DNA of 64,000 bases from Pusillimonas sp. T2 (GCF_002236805.1 NZ_NIQA01000007.1:62001-126000); one strand, 5' to 3'; positions 1-8,280 are shown, numbered from the stretch's first letter. Numbers and translations are program-made. The notes: generated by a model not told the origin, from the sequence alone.

Positions 1-1
1 C

Positions 2-1297
2 ACCGACGACGCCGGCCGCTGCCTGCAGCAGCCCATCGCGCAGCACGCCGCGCAGCAGATCCGCGCCGCGGACAGCGCCCAGGTGGTGGCGGTCGAAACC
101 GAGCGCGTGCGGGAAGGCCCGCCGCTGCCGTTCGACCTGGGGACCTTGCAGGAGGTGTGTTCCAGGCAGCTTGGGCTCGATGTGCAGGAGACCTTAGACA
201 TTGCTCAGGCCCTATACGAGACGCACAAGGCCACGACGTACCCGCGCTCCGATTCGGGCTACCTGCCCGAAAGCATGTTCGCCGAGGTGCCAACGGTCCT
301 CGACAGCCTGGTCAAGACCGATCCCTTGCTGCGACCGATCATGGACCAGCTCGACCGCACTCAACGCTCACGCGCCTGGAACGACGCGAAGGTGTCTGCT
401 CACCACGGCATCATCCCGACGCTCGAACCGGCGAACCTCTCGACCATGAGTGAGAAGGAACTGGCAGTGTATCGGCTGATCCGGGCGCATTACCTGGCGC
501 AATTCCTTCCTCACCACGAGTTCGACCGCACTGTGGCGAACCTCTCCTGCGGCCAGCAGACGCTGGCGGCCACCGGCAAGCAGGTCGTCGTCAAGGGGTG
601 GCGCCTGGTGCTGGCCGAACCGCAATCCGAGGAGGATGGCGACCCTGCGGCGCGCAGCCAGGTACTGCCCGCGCTGCGCGAGGGCCTGGCATGTCAGGTG
701 GCCGACGTCGATCTGAAGGCGCTCAAGACGCTGCCCCCTCGGCCCTATACGCAGGGCGAGTTGGTCAAGTCCATGAAGGGCGTCGCCAAACTGGTCTCGG
801 ACCCGCGCCTGAAACAGAAGCTCAAGGATACGGTCGGCATCGGCACCGAAGCGACGCGGGCCAACATCATCAGTGGCCTGCTGACGCGGGGCTACCTCAT
901 GAAGAAGGGCCGCGCCATCCGCGCCTCGGATGCGGCCTTCACCCTGATCGACGCGGTGCCCACAGCGATTGCCGACCCAGGGACAACCGCCGTCTGGGAA
1001 CAGGCGCTGGACATGATCGAAGCTGGACAGCTCACGCTGGACGTATTCATCGGCAAGCAGGCTGCATGGATCTCACAGTTGATCGCGCAGTACGGCAGCA
1101 CGTCCCTGTCCATCAAGGTTCCCCACGGACCGCCTTGCCCACAGTGCGGCGCACCGACGCGCCAGCGCACCGGCAAGAGCGGCCCATTCTGGTCGTGCAG
1201 TCGCTACCCCGACTGCAAAGGCACGCTGCCGGTCGAATCCGGCACGTCCAAGCGTGGTGCCTCGCGCCCGCGCCGCAGCGGCCGCAAAGGCTCCTGA
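2..1297 (+). CDS. topB: DNA topoisomerase III, C-terminal part (5' end outside window)
   Basis: The reading frame is open from base 2, so the gene begins upstream and only the C-terminal 431 residues are present. Type IA topoisomerases cut one strand through a tyrosine. The segment TYPRSDSGYLP (tyrosine codon at 239-241) matches the active-site region of TopB. GIGTEATRANII, around 835, is the second conserved core motif. The C-terminus has one zinc ribbon, CPQCGAPT followed by CSRYPDCKG (about 1136-1221), then a basic tail. TopB is a standard member of the replication/maintenance block of PFGI-1/clc-type ICEs, where it is thought to help resolve or process the excised circle. Family assignment is confident. 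That it is the element's copy and not the chromosomal one is inferred from the neighbours. Confidence 0.93.
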   Translation, partial: TDDAGRCLQQPIAQHAAQQIRAADSAQVVAVETERVREGPPLPFDLGTLQEVCSRQLGLDVQETLDIAQALYETHKATTYPRSDSGYLPESMFAEVPTVLDSLVKTDPLLRPIMDQLDRTQRSRAWNDAKVSAHHGIIPTLEPANLSTMSEKELAVYRLIRAHYLAQFLPHHEFDRTVANLSCGQQTLAATGKQVVVKGWRLVLAEPQSEEDGDPAARSQVLPALREGLACQVADVDLKALKTLPPRPYTQGELVKSMKGVAKLVSDPRLKQKLKDTVGIGTEATRANIISGLLTRGYLMKKGRAIRASDAAFTLIDAVPTAIADPGTTAVWEQALDMIEAGQLTLDVFIGKQAAWISQLIAQYGSTSLSIKVPHGPPCPQCGAPTRQRTGKSGPFWSCSRYPDCKGTLPVESGTSKRGASRPRRSGRKGS

Positions 1298-1816
1298 CCG
1301 ACCCCGTTCCCCGTGAGCCGTGCCCGCCATCGGCGGCGCGGCCTGTGTTCCGCACGCCCTGCGGGACGCCCAGCGCGCAACGCCTTCTTGTCCGTGTGCG
1401 CGTCCCGCTTGGTCATCCCCGGCCGCGGGACCTGAAGGTAGCTTCTCCGCGAACCGCCTCCTGCGCGTTCTGCTGATCTGCATTTCTCCCGCCTCTGCGA
1501 AGGGTCCCCCGGTGGCTTGCCAAGCTGCGCGAGCCACCCGGAGACCCTTCGTGGTCAGCGGTATTCGGTGCCGGTGCCCGCCGGCGCAAAAACGGGCTCC
1601 CTTTGTGCGCGGATGTGCGCCAGACGATGCCGGCGCGAACCACGACATGCGCCGGGTGTGATTGCTGATGAGCAGACGGTTCTAGCGACGACCGGGCCTG
1701 CACCAGCCCACGGGTGGTTCTGTCCTCCCGAGCCGAAGGCCGCAGGGCCTTCGGCGCCTTTCTCCTGCCTATCAACGTCCCGGCCCGCCCCGGGCCACAC
1801 GAACAGGAGACCCGAC
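1298..1816 (+). other. Intergenic region between topB and the cytosine methyltransferase
   Basis: No convincing gene was found in these 519 bases. The ORFs that cross it are shadows with arginine/alanine-rich, motif-free translations. It contains a long imperfect hairpin (arms about 1501-1517 and 1532-1548, two mismatches) and a second perfect hairpin at 1732-1755. It may be a long 5' leader for the methyltransferase gene. I could not fit the radC RNA architecture seen elsewhere in the element to it. Confidence 0.5.
1732..1764 (+). terminator. Hairpin with short pyrimidine tract before the methyltransferase gene
   Basis: The arms GCCGAAGGC (1732-1740) and GCCTTCGGC (1747-1755) are perfectly complementary around a 6-base loop and are followed by gcctttctcc. 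The U-tract is weak, so this could be a terminator, an attenuator or only a leader hairpin. It sits about 60 bases before the chosen start of the downstream gene. Confidence 0.4.
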
Positions 1817-3424
1817 ATGAACCCGCAACCTTGCACCCTTCGCGGTGCACCCCAGGCCGCGCCACTGCTGTACGGCAGCGTGTGCAGCGGCATCGAGGCC
1901 GTGAGCCTCGCATGGCAACCCCTCGGCCTCAAAGCCGCGTGGTTCGCCGAGATCGAGCCGTTCCCGAGCGCCGTGCTCGCCCACCGTTACCCCCATGTGC
2001 CCAACCTGGGCGACATGACCGCGATCGCCCGTCAGGTGCGCGCCGGCACCGTGCCGGCGCCCGACATCCTGGTCGGCGGCACGCCGTGCCAGTCGTTCAG
2101 CGTTGCCGGCGCGCGCCAGGGGCTGAACGACCCGCGCGGCGCCTTGACCCTTGCCTATGTGGAGCTTGCAAATGCCATCGACCAAACCCGCCACCAAGAC
2201 CGCCGCCCGCCGGCAACGCTCGTCTGGGAAAACGTCCCCGGCGTCCTCAACGACCGCAGCAATGCCTTCGGGCATTTCCTGGGAGCACTGGCCGGAGAAA
2301 GCCGTGCGCTCCAGCCGCCAGGGGAAAAATGGGCGCACGCTGGTTGTGTGTCTGGACCCCGCCGCCGCATCGCCTGGCGCGTGCTCGACGCTCAATATTT
2401 CGGTGTCGCCCAACGCCGCAAGCGCGTGTTTCTTGTGGCATGTGGTGGTGATGACCTCGATCCCTCCGAAGTACTTTTTGAGCGCACAGGCCTGCGCGGG
2501 GATTCTTCTGCGGGCCGTGCGCCGTGGCAAGAAGCTGCCCGCGCTGCTGGACCGGGTGCTGCAGCAGCAGGCGGATACGCAGGATTCGCTGGACTGAACC
2601 AGCCCTACGGCAAGGTCACGACGACGTTCGGATTCAGCGGCGGCATTGGCCCCGTCGATGTTGCGGCATGCCTGATGGCCGCGGGTCCCAAGCACGACAT
2701 CCGCACCGAGACGTTCATGGTGCAGTCCATCGCCGGCAGCATCGCCCACACCCTCGACACCGCCAACAACGGCAAGGGCAGCAGCGAGGACGGTACGGGA
2801 AAGGGCGTGCCGATCATCGCCTTCACCGCCCAGGGCAGCGGCGCGGACGCCACGATCGAACTGACGCCGACGCTGCGTGCCGGCGGGCATCGCAACAGCC
2901 ATGCGAACGCAGGCGTCGTGCCCGCCATCGCCTTCGCGCAGAACAACCGCGGCGAAGTGCGCTTCGAGTCGGGCCATGGACAGGTGTCTTGCACCGTCCT
3001 GTCCAACGGCAAGCCGGGCTACGGTGTGCCGATGGTGGCCTGCGTTGCCCTGCGGGGACGGACGCAGGGTCTTGCCGCCGAACTGGGCGGAAGCGTTGCG
3101 GCGGCGTTGCGTACCAGCGGCGGCGGCGCAGACAAGCCCCATGTCCTGGCCCCCGACTTCGAGGCACATTTCCGCTACGACTGGAATGAATCCGGTGCAG
3201 CGGACTGGTCGCAATGGCGGGTGCGGCGGCTGATGCCCATGGAGTGCGAGCGGCTGCAGGGCATGCCCGACGACTACACGCTGATCCCCTATCGCGGCAA
3301 GCCTGCCGCAGACGCTCCGCGCTACAAGGCGATTGGCAACTCCATGGCCGTCCCGTGCATGGCTTGGCTGGGCAACCGGCTGGTGCAGTGCCTGCACAAG
3401 ACGGACTCGACCGCTTCGGATTGA
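1817..3424 (+). CDS. DNA (cytosine-5-)methyltransferase
   Basis: This is a 535-residue C5-cytosine methyltransferase that transfers a methyl group from SAM to cytosine in DNA. The frame is open further upstream, but ATG 1817 has an AGGAGA ribosome site (1805-1810) and is where family homology begins. Conserved motifs are in order: SGIEAVS (motif I, about residue 24), GGTPCQSFS with the catalytic cysteine (residue 91), ENVPGV (about 138), QRRKRVFLV (motif VIII) and YKAIGNSMAVP (motif X) at the C-terminus. The target-recognition region is unusually long, with four loosely similar blocks rich in Gly/Asn/Ser. The gene stands alone, with no cognate endonuclease nearby, so it is an orphan that may protect the element from host restriction. 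Target site unknown. Confidence 0.93.
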   Translation: MNPQPCTLRGAPQAAPLLYGSVCSGIEAVSLAWQPLGLKAAWFAEIEPFPSAVLAHRYPHVPNLGDMTAIARQVRAGTVPAPDILVGGTPCQSFSVAGARQGLNDPRGALTLAYVELANAIDQTRHQDRRPPATLVWENVPGVLNDRSNAFGHFLGALAGESRALQPPGEKWAHAGCVSGPRRRIAWRVLDAQYFGVAQRRKRVFLVACGGDDLDPSEVLFERTGLRGDSSAGRAPWQEAARAAGPGAAAAGGYAGFAGLNQPYGKVTTTFGFSGGIGPVDVAACLMAAGPKHDIRTETFMVQSIAGSIAHTLDTANNGKGSSEDGTGKGVPIIAFTAQGSGADATIELTPTLRAGGHRNSHANAGVVPAIAFAQNNRGEVRFESGHGQVSCTVLSNGKPGYGVPMVACVALRGRTQGLAAELGGSVAAALRTSGGGADKPHVLAPDFEAHFRYDWNESGAADWSQWRVRRLMPMECERLQGMPDDYTLIPYRGKPAADAPRYKAIGNSMAVPCMAWLGNRLVQCLHKTDSTASD

Positions 3425-3459
3425 TCGACGACGCAGCCTGCCGGCCGCGCCATTCTCCC

Positions 3460-3570
3460 CCTGCATTGCCGATGTATCGGCAGCAGCCCGCAGCCAGGGT
3501 GTCAAGGCTGCCGTGGGTTCCGCCCACGCCACCCACCAGTTCGCTTCGGCATCTCACCGGCGAACGCTGC
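3460..3570 (+). ncRNA. radC-type structured leader RNA, copy 1
   Basis: Four consecutive hairpins precede the gene at 3667. P1 is GCCGAT/ATCGGC (3468-3481). P2 is GCAGCC/GGCTGC (3490-3511) and its loop ends in tcaa. P3 is CGTGGG/CCCACG (3512-3528). P4 is GTTCGC/GCGAAC (3539-3565). The same order, spacing and loop features recur at four other places in the window with compensatory changes in the stems. The architecture and gene context match the published radC RNA motif, assigned from memory without a covariance search. Confidence 0.72.
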
Positions 3571-3666
3571 CCACCGGGGCACCGATGCCTCCTTTCTCCA
3601 ACCCACGGGATGGTCGCCACGTCCCGTCAGGGGCATGTCGCCACCCGGTCGATTTCAGGACTTCCC

Positions 3667-4224
3667 ATGGACACCATCACCAAGCAAGACCGCATCACGC
3701 TGAAGAACCTCAAGGTCGCCGACTTCGCCAGCGAGGAAACGCTGTGCTTCACCGCGACCATCGTGTTCGACGGCACTCCCATCGCCGAGGCCCGCAACGA
3801 CGGGCATGGCGGCTCGACATTCCTCCGCGCGCTCAATGGCAAGACGACGCTGCTGGCTCAGGCCGAAGCCTTTGCCAAGGGCTTGCCGCCTGCGCCGCTC
3901 GATCTAGGTCAGGAGGGTGAAGACCCTCATTACATCGACATGACGCTCGACTTCCTGGTCGATGAACTGGCCGATGCCATGCACGCGGAGCGCAAGGTGC
4001 GAGCCGCCTTCAACCGCGACATCGGCAACAAGGTGCTGTTCATCAAGGACGGCAAACTGCTGTTCATCAAAGGCATCAAGCTCAAGGCTATCGCCGACCG
4101 CAAGGCGTACTTCGCGTCGCTGCGCACCAGGCAGGCCCAGCCCATCGTCATCCTCGCCGAGCTTCCGCCCGAGCGGGCATTCGACCTGTGGAAGCAGCAT
4201 GTCCTGGGCGACAAGCCCGATTGA
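3667..4224 (+). CDS. ICE-conserved hypothetical protein (185 aa)
   Basis: ATG 3667 is preceded by CAGGA and marks the point where the sequence becomes protein-like; the frame is open further upstream but reads through the structured leader. The product is soluble, acidic to neutral, with no signal peptide or membrane segment. The middle part is KVLFIKDGKLLFIKGIKLK, a short duplicated strand-like pattern. I do not recognise a domain of known function. It lies downstream of radC-type RNA copy 1 and upstream of a terminator (4250-4280), so it looks like a single-gene transcription unit. The published radC motif tends to precede genes for DNA-binding or anti-restriction proteins, which makes a DNA-related role plausible but unproven. 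Confidence 0.75.
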   Translation: MDTITKQDRITLKNLKVADFASEETLCFTATIVFDGTPIAEARNDGHGGSTFLRALNGKTTLLAQAEAFAKGLPPAPLDLGQEGEDPHYIDMTLDFLVDELADAMHAERKVRAAFNRDIGNKVLFIKDGKLLFIKGIKLKAIADRKAYFASLRTRQAQPIVILAELPPERAFDLWKQHVLGDKPD

Positions 4225-4249
4225 CCCAGCGCCACCGCACCCTCCTGAC

Positions 4250-4280
4250 AGCCCCGTACTCGATGCGGGGCTTTTCTTTT
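4250..4280 (+). terminator. Rho-independent terminator after the 3667-4224 gene
   Basis: The perfect 7-bp stem AGCCCCG (4250-4256) / CGGGGCT (4266-4272) is followed by TTTTCTTTT. It sits 26 bases after the stop codon. Confidence 0.85.
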
Positions 4281-4357
4281 CCGGTGCTCATCAATCGGGG
4301 CTGGGCCGAATGCCGTTTTCCAACTGACGCGACGCAGCCCTCGCACGAAGCTGCCTG

Positions 4358-4465
4358 CATGTTCGCTGATTCGTCAGCACATGCCAGCAGCCAGGGTTCC
4401 AGGCTGCCGCGGGTCTCTCCCGCGTCACCCACCAGTCCGCATCGCATCAATTCTGCGGATGAGCG
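4358..4465 (+). ncRNA. radC-type structured leader RNA, copy 2
   Basis: The hairpins are P1 GCTGA/TCAGC (4365-4378), P2 GCAGCC/GGCTGC (4387-4407), P3 CGCGGG/CCCGCG (4408-4424) and P4 GTCCGC/GCGGAT (4435-4460, one G-U pair). The P1 flanks atgttc and acatgcc are shared with copies 3 to 5. It precedes the 70-residue gene at 4555. Confidence 0.72.
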
Positions 4466-4554
4466 TCCCCGTGACGCTGATGCTTTTTATCAACCGCGTG
4501 CGGGAGCTGCCATCCCGTGAGGGACAAGGCCCCGCTTTTCCAAGGAGCCCGTCC

Positions 4555-4767
4555 ATGTCCCAGCAAGCCTCTTTCGGCCAGTTGGCCCTGACCTACTGCG
4601 GCAAGTTCCTGCCGCTCGAAGTCTTGCAAAGCGCCGCCGGCCACTACATCGGCACGCGCGATACCGAAGGTCCCGTTTCGCGGGAATCCCGCGAGTACTT
4701 CCGCAGCTATGCCGCGGCTCAACGCGCCCTCGAAAGAGGCGGCTGGTCCCAGCTCGCCATTCCCTGA
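4555..4767 (+). CDS. Small ICE-conserved hypothetical protein (70 aa)
   Basis: ATG 4555 follows CAAGGAGC, a good ribosome site. Upstream in the same frame the sequence is the structured leader RNA, so the longer ORF starting at 4381 is rejected. The 70-residue product has no transmembrane segment and contains GKFLPLEVLQSAAGHYIGTR near the middle. No known domain was recognised. It is followed after 21 bases by the next gene, probably on the same transcript, and is led by radC-type RNA copy 2. Confidence 0.7.
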   Translation: MSQQASFGQLALTYCGKFLPLEVLQSAAGHYIGTRDTEGPVSRESREYFRSYAAAQRALERGGWSQLAIP

Positions 4768-4788
4768 TCCAACTGGAGAAATCACGTC

Positions 4789-5181
4789 ATGAACCAGCTA
4801 CTGCCGCGGGAAGTCGTCGATCAGATCATGCGGGAAGAGCAGCATTTCGCTGCCGCGCCCCAAGCCTTCTTCGAGGCCTGGAAGCGCGGTGTCGAGATTG
4901 CTGGTCCCGAGTGGTTCGGCGACGGCACCCGTGAAGGCCTGAACCAGGCCAACACCAAGTGGGATTTGCGTCCCGACATGCTGCGGCTCAACGATGCCCT
5001 CGGCGTCCTGAGCAGCGGCGAACGCATGTTCCTGTCCGCCATGGTCAGCTTCTACAACGCGCGCGAGGGCGGTGCCATGCTCAAGCGCTGCCGCTTCCAC
5101 GGGCTGTCGGACTTCGACGGTCTCGATCTGGAACGCCGCAAGGTCATCGCCGACCTGCTGGTGAACTACAGCGGTTGGTGA
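4789..5181 (+). CDS. ICE-conserved hypothetical protein (130 aa)
   Basis: ATG 4789 follows CTGGAGAAATC. The 130-residue product is soluble, with helical N- and C-terminal parts and the motif GERMFLSAMVSFYNAREGG in the centre, a pattern typical of ICE accessory proteins that I cannot tie to a function. It shares a transcript with the 70-residue gene 21 bases upstream and is closed by a strong terminator at 5221-5259. Confidence 0.75.
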   Translation: MNQLLPREVVDQIMREEQHFAAAPQAFFEAWKRGVEIAGPEWFGDGTREGLNQANTKWDLRPDMLRLNDALGVLSSGERMFLSAMVSFYNAREGGAMLKRCRFHGLSDFDGLDLERRKVIADLLVNYSGW

Positions 5182-5220
5182 GCCGGTCTCCGGCACGCCA
5201 CTGTCCTCTCGCCCCCCCGT

Positions 5221-5259
5221 GAGGGACATGCGCCCATAAGGCCATGTCCCTCAATTTTT
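5221..5259 (+). terminator. Strong Rho-independent terminator
   Basis: The perfect 10-bp stem GAGGGACATG (5221-5230) / CATGTCCCTC (5243-5252) can be extended by an inner GCC/GGC pairing and is followed by AATTTTTC. It ends the 4555-5181 unit. Confidence 0.88.
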
Positions 5260-5353
5260 CTTCCCCATCGCCCGACGCCAACGGCCTTGGGCTATTCCCT
5301 GCGGATGCCATCGTCCGCATGGGCTGGCTCCGCTCTTCTCGAAAGGAGCCAGC

Positions 5354-5985
5354 ATGGCAAACAACTACTACGAAGGCACGGGCGTTCTCGTGCTCAACCG
5401 CGTTACTCCCGTCATCAAGGCACTGTTCGGTGCTTTCGCGCTCGACGAAAACCATCCCGGCAATGGGCAGGCCTACATCGCCCAGATCGCCGAAACCAAT
5501 GATCCACGCTGGACAGATGTGCTGAGTTGTCGATTCCGCCTCTGCTTGAACGGCTGGCCGCGCACTTCCGTGCTGACCAGGACGGGGAGCGGGAGAACCT
5601 GATCGAGCACCACCAATTCGAGGACAGCGCCGACCTGGAAGCCCTGCTTCTGATCGCTACCCGCTTCGATGACGGCCATAACCTGACGGCCATCCAGTTT
5701 GAGGGCTGCTGGTATTGCAGCAAGCCAAGGCTATTCGAGTTCGGCGGCAACGGCTGCTACCTGAGCCGCGAGGTCCAGGTCTTCAGAACGTCCTCGCAGG
5801 CGCTTCAACTCGGCGATCAACTGCGCAACACCATCCTGGCCGCCGACATCGAAGAGGCCTCAGCGTTGATCGCGCTGGAGGCCGCCAACCTGCTTGCCGG
5901 CATCACCGATGAGCAATTTCGCCTAAATGTGCGCCATCGCATCGCCGAACGGCTGGTTCAGACGCCAACGATCAGCGCCGACTGA
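5354..5985 (+). pseudogene. ICE-conserved protein split by a probable internal deletion/frameshift
   Basis: Frame 1 starts at ATG 5354 (ribosome site AAAGGAG) and encodes MANNYYEGTGVLVLNR through to NDPRWTDVL near 5525, then runs into a nonsense tail ending at 5602. A second frame picks up at about 5527 with SIPPLLERLAAHFRADQD and continues to 5985. The only start for the second part is a TTG without a clear ribosome site. From memory, intact homologues in related ICEs join these two halves through about 20 to 25 extra residues. I therefore read this as one gene with a small non-triplet deletion near 5525. The second half has FEGCWYCSKPRLFEFGG, a possible metal-binding Cys pair. Function unknown. 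Two separate overlapping genes remain possible. Confidence 0.6.
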
Positions 5986-6004
5986 CGCATTTTCCACTTT
6001 CAAC

Positions 6005-6027
6005 CCACCGGGTCCAATTCCCGGTGG
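6005..6027 (+). other. Leader hairpin before the 6066 gene
   Basis: The perfect 8-bp stem CCACCGGG (6005-6012) / CCCGGTGG (6020-6027) has a 7-base loop. No T-tract follows, so it is more likely a leader structure than a terminator. The ribosome site CTGGAGAG follows about 25 bases later. Confidence 0.5.
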
Positions 6028-6065
6028 CGGGGATTGGCCCCATTATTCAAATCTGGAGAGTTCCC

Positions 6066-6803
6066 ATGTCCCAGAAACCCAATCCCTTTCTCCGCGGCTA
6101 CTGGAATCTAAAAATCGTCCGCACGCTGTGCATCGGCCACGACGACGGAAGCCCTCATGTCTGGCGAATCATCCACGCGAGTCAAAAGCACTTTTCCGAC
6201 GAGGAACTGATTTCATCCTCGTGCATCGTCACCAGCGATTTCGCCGTGGTCAGGAATGGTCCCGAACCCGTGAGTGCCGAGGTGCTGGCCGAATGCGATA
6301 CCGCAGAAGGTGTCAGCGGCGAAGGTGTAATCGGTGCCGTGGTCTATGCCATCCATGGCGACGACTTCGACGGTCGCCCCATCCACGTCGGCGACGCCTA
6401 TTCGGCAGAGGCAGCGCGGGAAGTCGTACAGCGCCTGAGTTTCGAGACCGGCTACTACAGCCGGTGCTGGGAAATCAGCAGCGCACACATCAGCCAAGAA
6501 ACCGGCCAATACCTCGCCAACCTGGCAGACCTCGCTACGCCGGAGGCATTCCTGTTCATCGCGTTCCGGGTTCCGTACAGCCCGGCGATCGGCATCAAGC
6601 TGATCTCCACCCCCTGGACGGACAAGAACCTGGACCACGCCGAGGGCATCAGTGCGGAGCAGCTTCGCCAGGAGCACCGAAGCAAGGGTATGCCGGATGA
6701 CCTGGCGAACGTCATTGAACTGGCTGGCCAGGCCGACGTGCGCATCCTGATTCTCGACGCCGACGCACCCGTGCTGTTGGGCCTGCCGTTGGCCGAATCC
6801 TAG
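6066..6803 (+). CDS. ICE-conserved hypothetical protein (245 aa), possibly DUF5983-like
   Basis: ATG 6066 is chosen over 6024 because CTGGAGAG lies just upstream and the residues before it look non-conserved. The product is a soluble, acidic 245-residue protein. The N-terminal half includes RTLCIGHDDGSPHVWRIIHA. A central part contains YYSRCWEISSAHISQET and VPYSPAIGIKLISTPW, which resembles the DUF5983 family found in ICEs, though I am unsure. No catalytic motif was seen. It stands as a single gene with a leader hairpin upstream. Confidence 0.75.
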   Translation: MSQKPNPFLRGYWNLKIVRTLCIGHDDGSPHVWRIIHASQKHFSDEELISSSCIVTSDFAVVRNGPEPVSAEVLAECDTAEGVSGEGVIGAVVYAIHGDDFDGRPIHVGDAYSAEAAREVVQRLSFETGYYSRCWEISSAHISQETGQYLANLADLATPEAFLFIAFRVPYSPAIGIKLISTPWTDKNLDHAEGISAEQLRQEHRSKGMPDDLANVIELAGQADVRILILDADAPVLLGLPLAES

Positions 6804-6900
6804 CAGCCGCTCGACGCAACATCCTTCCTCTTTGTTCTCCCCCATACCGGCCCGTCTCCCTCCCGGAGCCGGGCTGGTCCATTTTCATAGGAGCAACCTC

Positions 6901-7179
6901 ATGTTCCCCGACCTCATCTCGCGCACGCCAGACTTCGAGCACCAGCTCGGCGCCTGCGTCAATGCCATGGGCCAGGACGACGCCATCGGCCAGATCCTGG
7001 TATTCGAGCGCATGAGCGGCACGCTGCACATGCGCCATATCGCCAGCGCCGACCTGGTGGACACCGACATTGACGACTACGAAATGGTCGTCTTCGACGG
7101 TGGCAACACCAGCGGCGATACATGGAAGCATGTCTTCTTCCCACATCAGCGCGAGCACTACTTCGTGTACGAAGCCTGA
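6901..7179 (+). CDS. Small ICE-conserved hypothetical protein (92 aa)
   Basis: ATG 6901 follows ATAGGAGCAACCTC; the upstream extension to 6832 is low-complexity leader. The 92-residue acidic product has a core GQILVFERMSGTLHMRHIAS and ends in YFVYEA, suggesting a small alpha/beta fold. No known domain was recognised. The gene is followed 8 bases after its stop by a clean terminator, so it is a monocistronic unit or the end of one. Confidence 0.72.
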   Translation: MFPDLISRTPDFEHQLGACVNAMGQDDAIGQILVFERMSGTLHMRHIASADLVDTDIDDYEMVVFDGGNTSGDTWKHVFFPHQREHYFVYEA

Positions 7180-7187
7180 CCCAACCA

Positions 7188-7209
7188 AGCCCCTTTCGAG
7201 GGGCTTTTT
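7188..7209 (+). terminator. Rho-independent terminator
   Basis: AGCCCC (7188-7193) / GGGGCT (7200-7205) with a TTTCGA loop, followed by a run of five T. Confidence 0.88.
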
Positions 7210-7289
7210 CTTGTCCGCAGCGCAGGAAAGCGGGTGCGACGCTGTGCGATTTCTTGCAAGCAGGCCGCCCATTCCAGAGCCATCCTTGC

Positions 7290-7430
7290 TCCATGTTCGT
7301 CGGCGTTGCCGACACATGCCCTGGCAGCCGAGACCTTCAAGGCTGCAAGTGCGGGAAACCGTGCTGGTCGTTTCTTTCTATGGACGTACCCCGTCCGTTC
7401 ACGCCACCCACAAGGGACCTCTCCCTTGCG
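7290..7430 (+). ncRNA. radC-type structured leader RNA, copy 3 (divergent 3' half)
   Basis: P1 GTCGGC/GCCGAC (7299-7313) and P2 GCAGCC/GGCTGC (7324-7346, loop ending cttcaa) match the other copies, including the flanks atgttc and acatgcc. The 3' half differs: the next clear hairpins are GGACG/CGTCC (7382-7395) and CAAGGG/CCCTTG (about 7411-7428), with about 35 unpaired or weakly paired bases inserted before them. It precedes the gene at 7468. Confidence 0.6.
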
Positions 7431-7467
7431 GGCGGGGAATCCCTTGTTCTTCCTCAAGGAGATTCCC

Positions 7468-8280
7468 ATGGACCGTTCCCTCATCAAATCCATGATGCCT
7501 TCGCTTGTCGCGGGCCATGTCCCTCGTAACGTGCGTTCGTTCAAATACCGCGTATTCGATGATCAGCCGCAGTCCTCGACGTTGGGCTTCGCCATCGACC
7601 CTCAGCCCTTCAACGGCAAGGTAGTCTCCGCGACCGACGATGCCATCGTCGTCAAGCTCAAGCCTTCCGAGTTCGCCGTGCTCGATCCCAACCTGGTGAC
7701 CACCGTTCCCAGCGAGGGCGCCAAGGTCCATGTCCAACCCTACGCCCGGCGACGTTTCGACGGGCTGCGCGCGGACACCCCGGAAGTCGTCACCGAGAAG
7801 ACTTCGGATGGCACGCCTTACACCATCACGAGGCATATCCTTGGCAAAGCACCCGCCAAGCTGCCCATTCCCGAGCCGCAGTGCATGGAGCTGGGCCAAC
7901 TCATCGAGCAGTTGGAGGAGATGCCCGCGCCCGACGGGTTCCGGTGCATCACCCACATGCTGGTCGATGCAGGTGCCCGCGACTTCGCCTGGGTCGATCC
8001 CAAGCCCTCCAAGATCATCGAGACCCCGCCGGCGATCAGCTTCACGGTCTCAACCACCAAGTTCGAGGGTCAGGTGACGATCCTCTACGACCGTGGCGGC
8101 GACACCTACGTGGTGGAGCTGCACCGCGACGGTGAGTTGATCGATAGGCACGACGGGGTGTATTTCGACATGCTCGGTGAAGTGCTGGAGCGGCTCATCG
8201 ACGACGGGCGCTGGCGCCTGATCGACGTGAGCATGATCGACGCCAAAGCCTCTCGGCAACGTCAGGCGATTCCAGCCTGA
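7468..8280 (+). CDS. ICE-conserved hypothetical protein (270 aa)
   Basis: ATG 7468 follows CTCAAGGAGATTCCC; the longer ORF from 7234 only reads through the leader RNA. The 270-residue soluble protein has an N-terminal beta-rich half (FNGKVVSATDDAIVVKLKPS) and a C-terminal half with alternating strands (GQVTILYDRGGDTYVVELHR). No signal peptide, membrane span or catalytic motif was seen. It is the sole gene between leader RNA copy 3 and the terminator at 8346-8380. Function unknown. The paired leader and terminator suggest independent regulation. Confidence 0.75.
   Translation: MDRSLIKSMMPSLVAGHVPRNVRSFKYRVFDDQPQSSTLGFAIDPQPFNGKVVSATDDAIVVKLKPSEFAVLDPNLVTTVPSEGAKVHVQPYARRRFDGLRADTPEVVTEKTSDGTPYTITRHILGKAPAKLPIPEPQCMELGQLIEQLEEMPAPDGFRCITHMLVDAGARDFAWVDPKPSKIIETPPAISFTVSTTKFEGQVTILYDRGGDTYVVELHRDGELIDRHDGVYFDMLGEVLERLIDDGRWRLIDVSMIDAKASRQRQAIPA

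Noticed and set aside
1073-1648. Possible minus-strand gene in the topB-methyltransferase gap
   Set aside because: Overlaps the topB 3' end, is Ala/Arg-rich and has no ribosome site or recognisable domain.
2521-3160. Repeated segments of the methyltransferase as a CRISPR-like or tandem DNA repeat
   Set aside because: Similarity is only at the protein level and loose; no regular DNA repeat or spacer pattern. No CRISPR array was found anywhere in the window.
1772-3532. 586-codon minus-strand frame opposite the cytosine methyltransferase
   Set aside because: Antisense shadow; all methyltransferase motifs are on the + strand.
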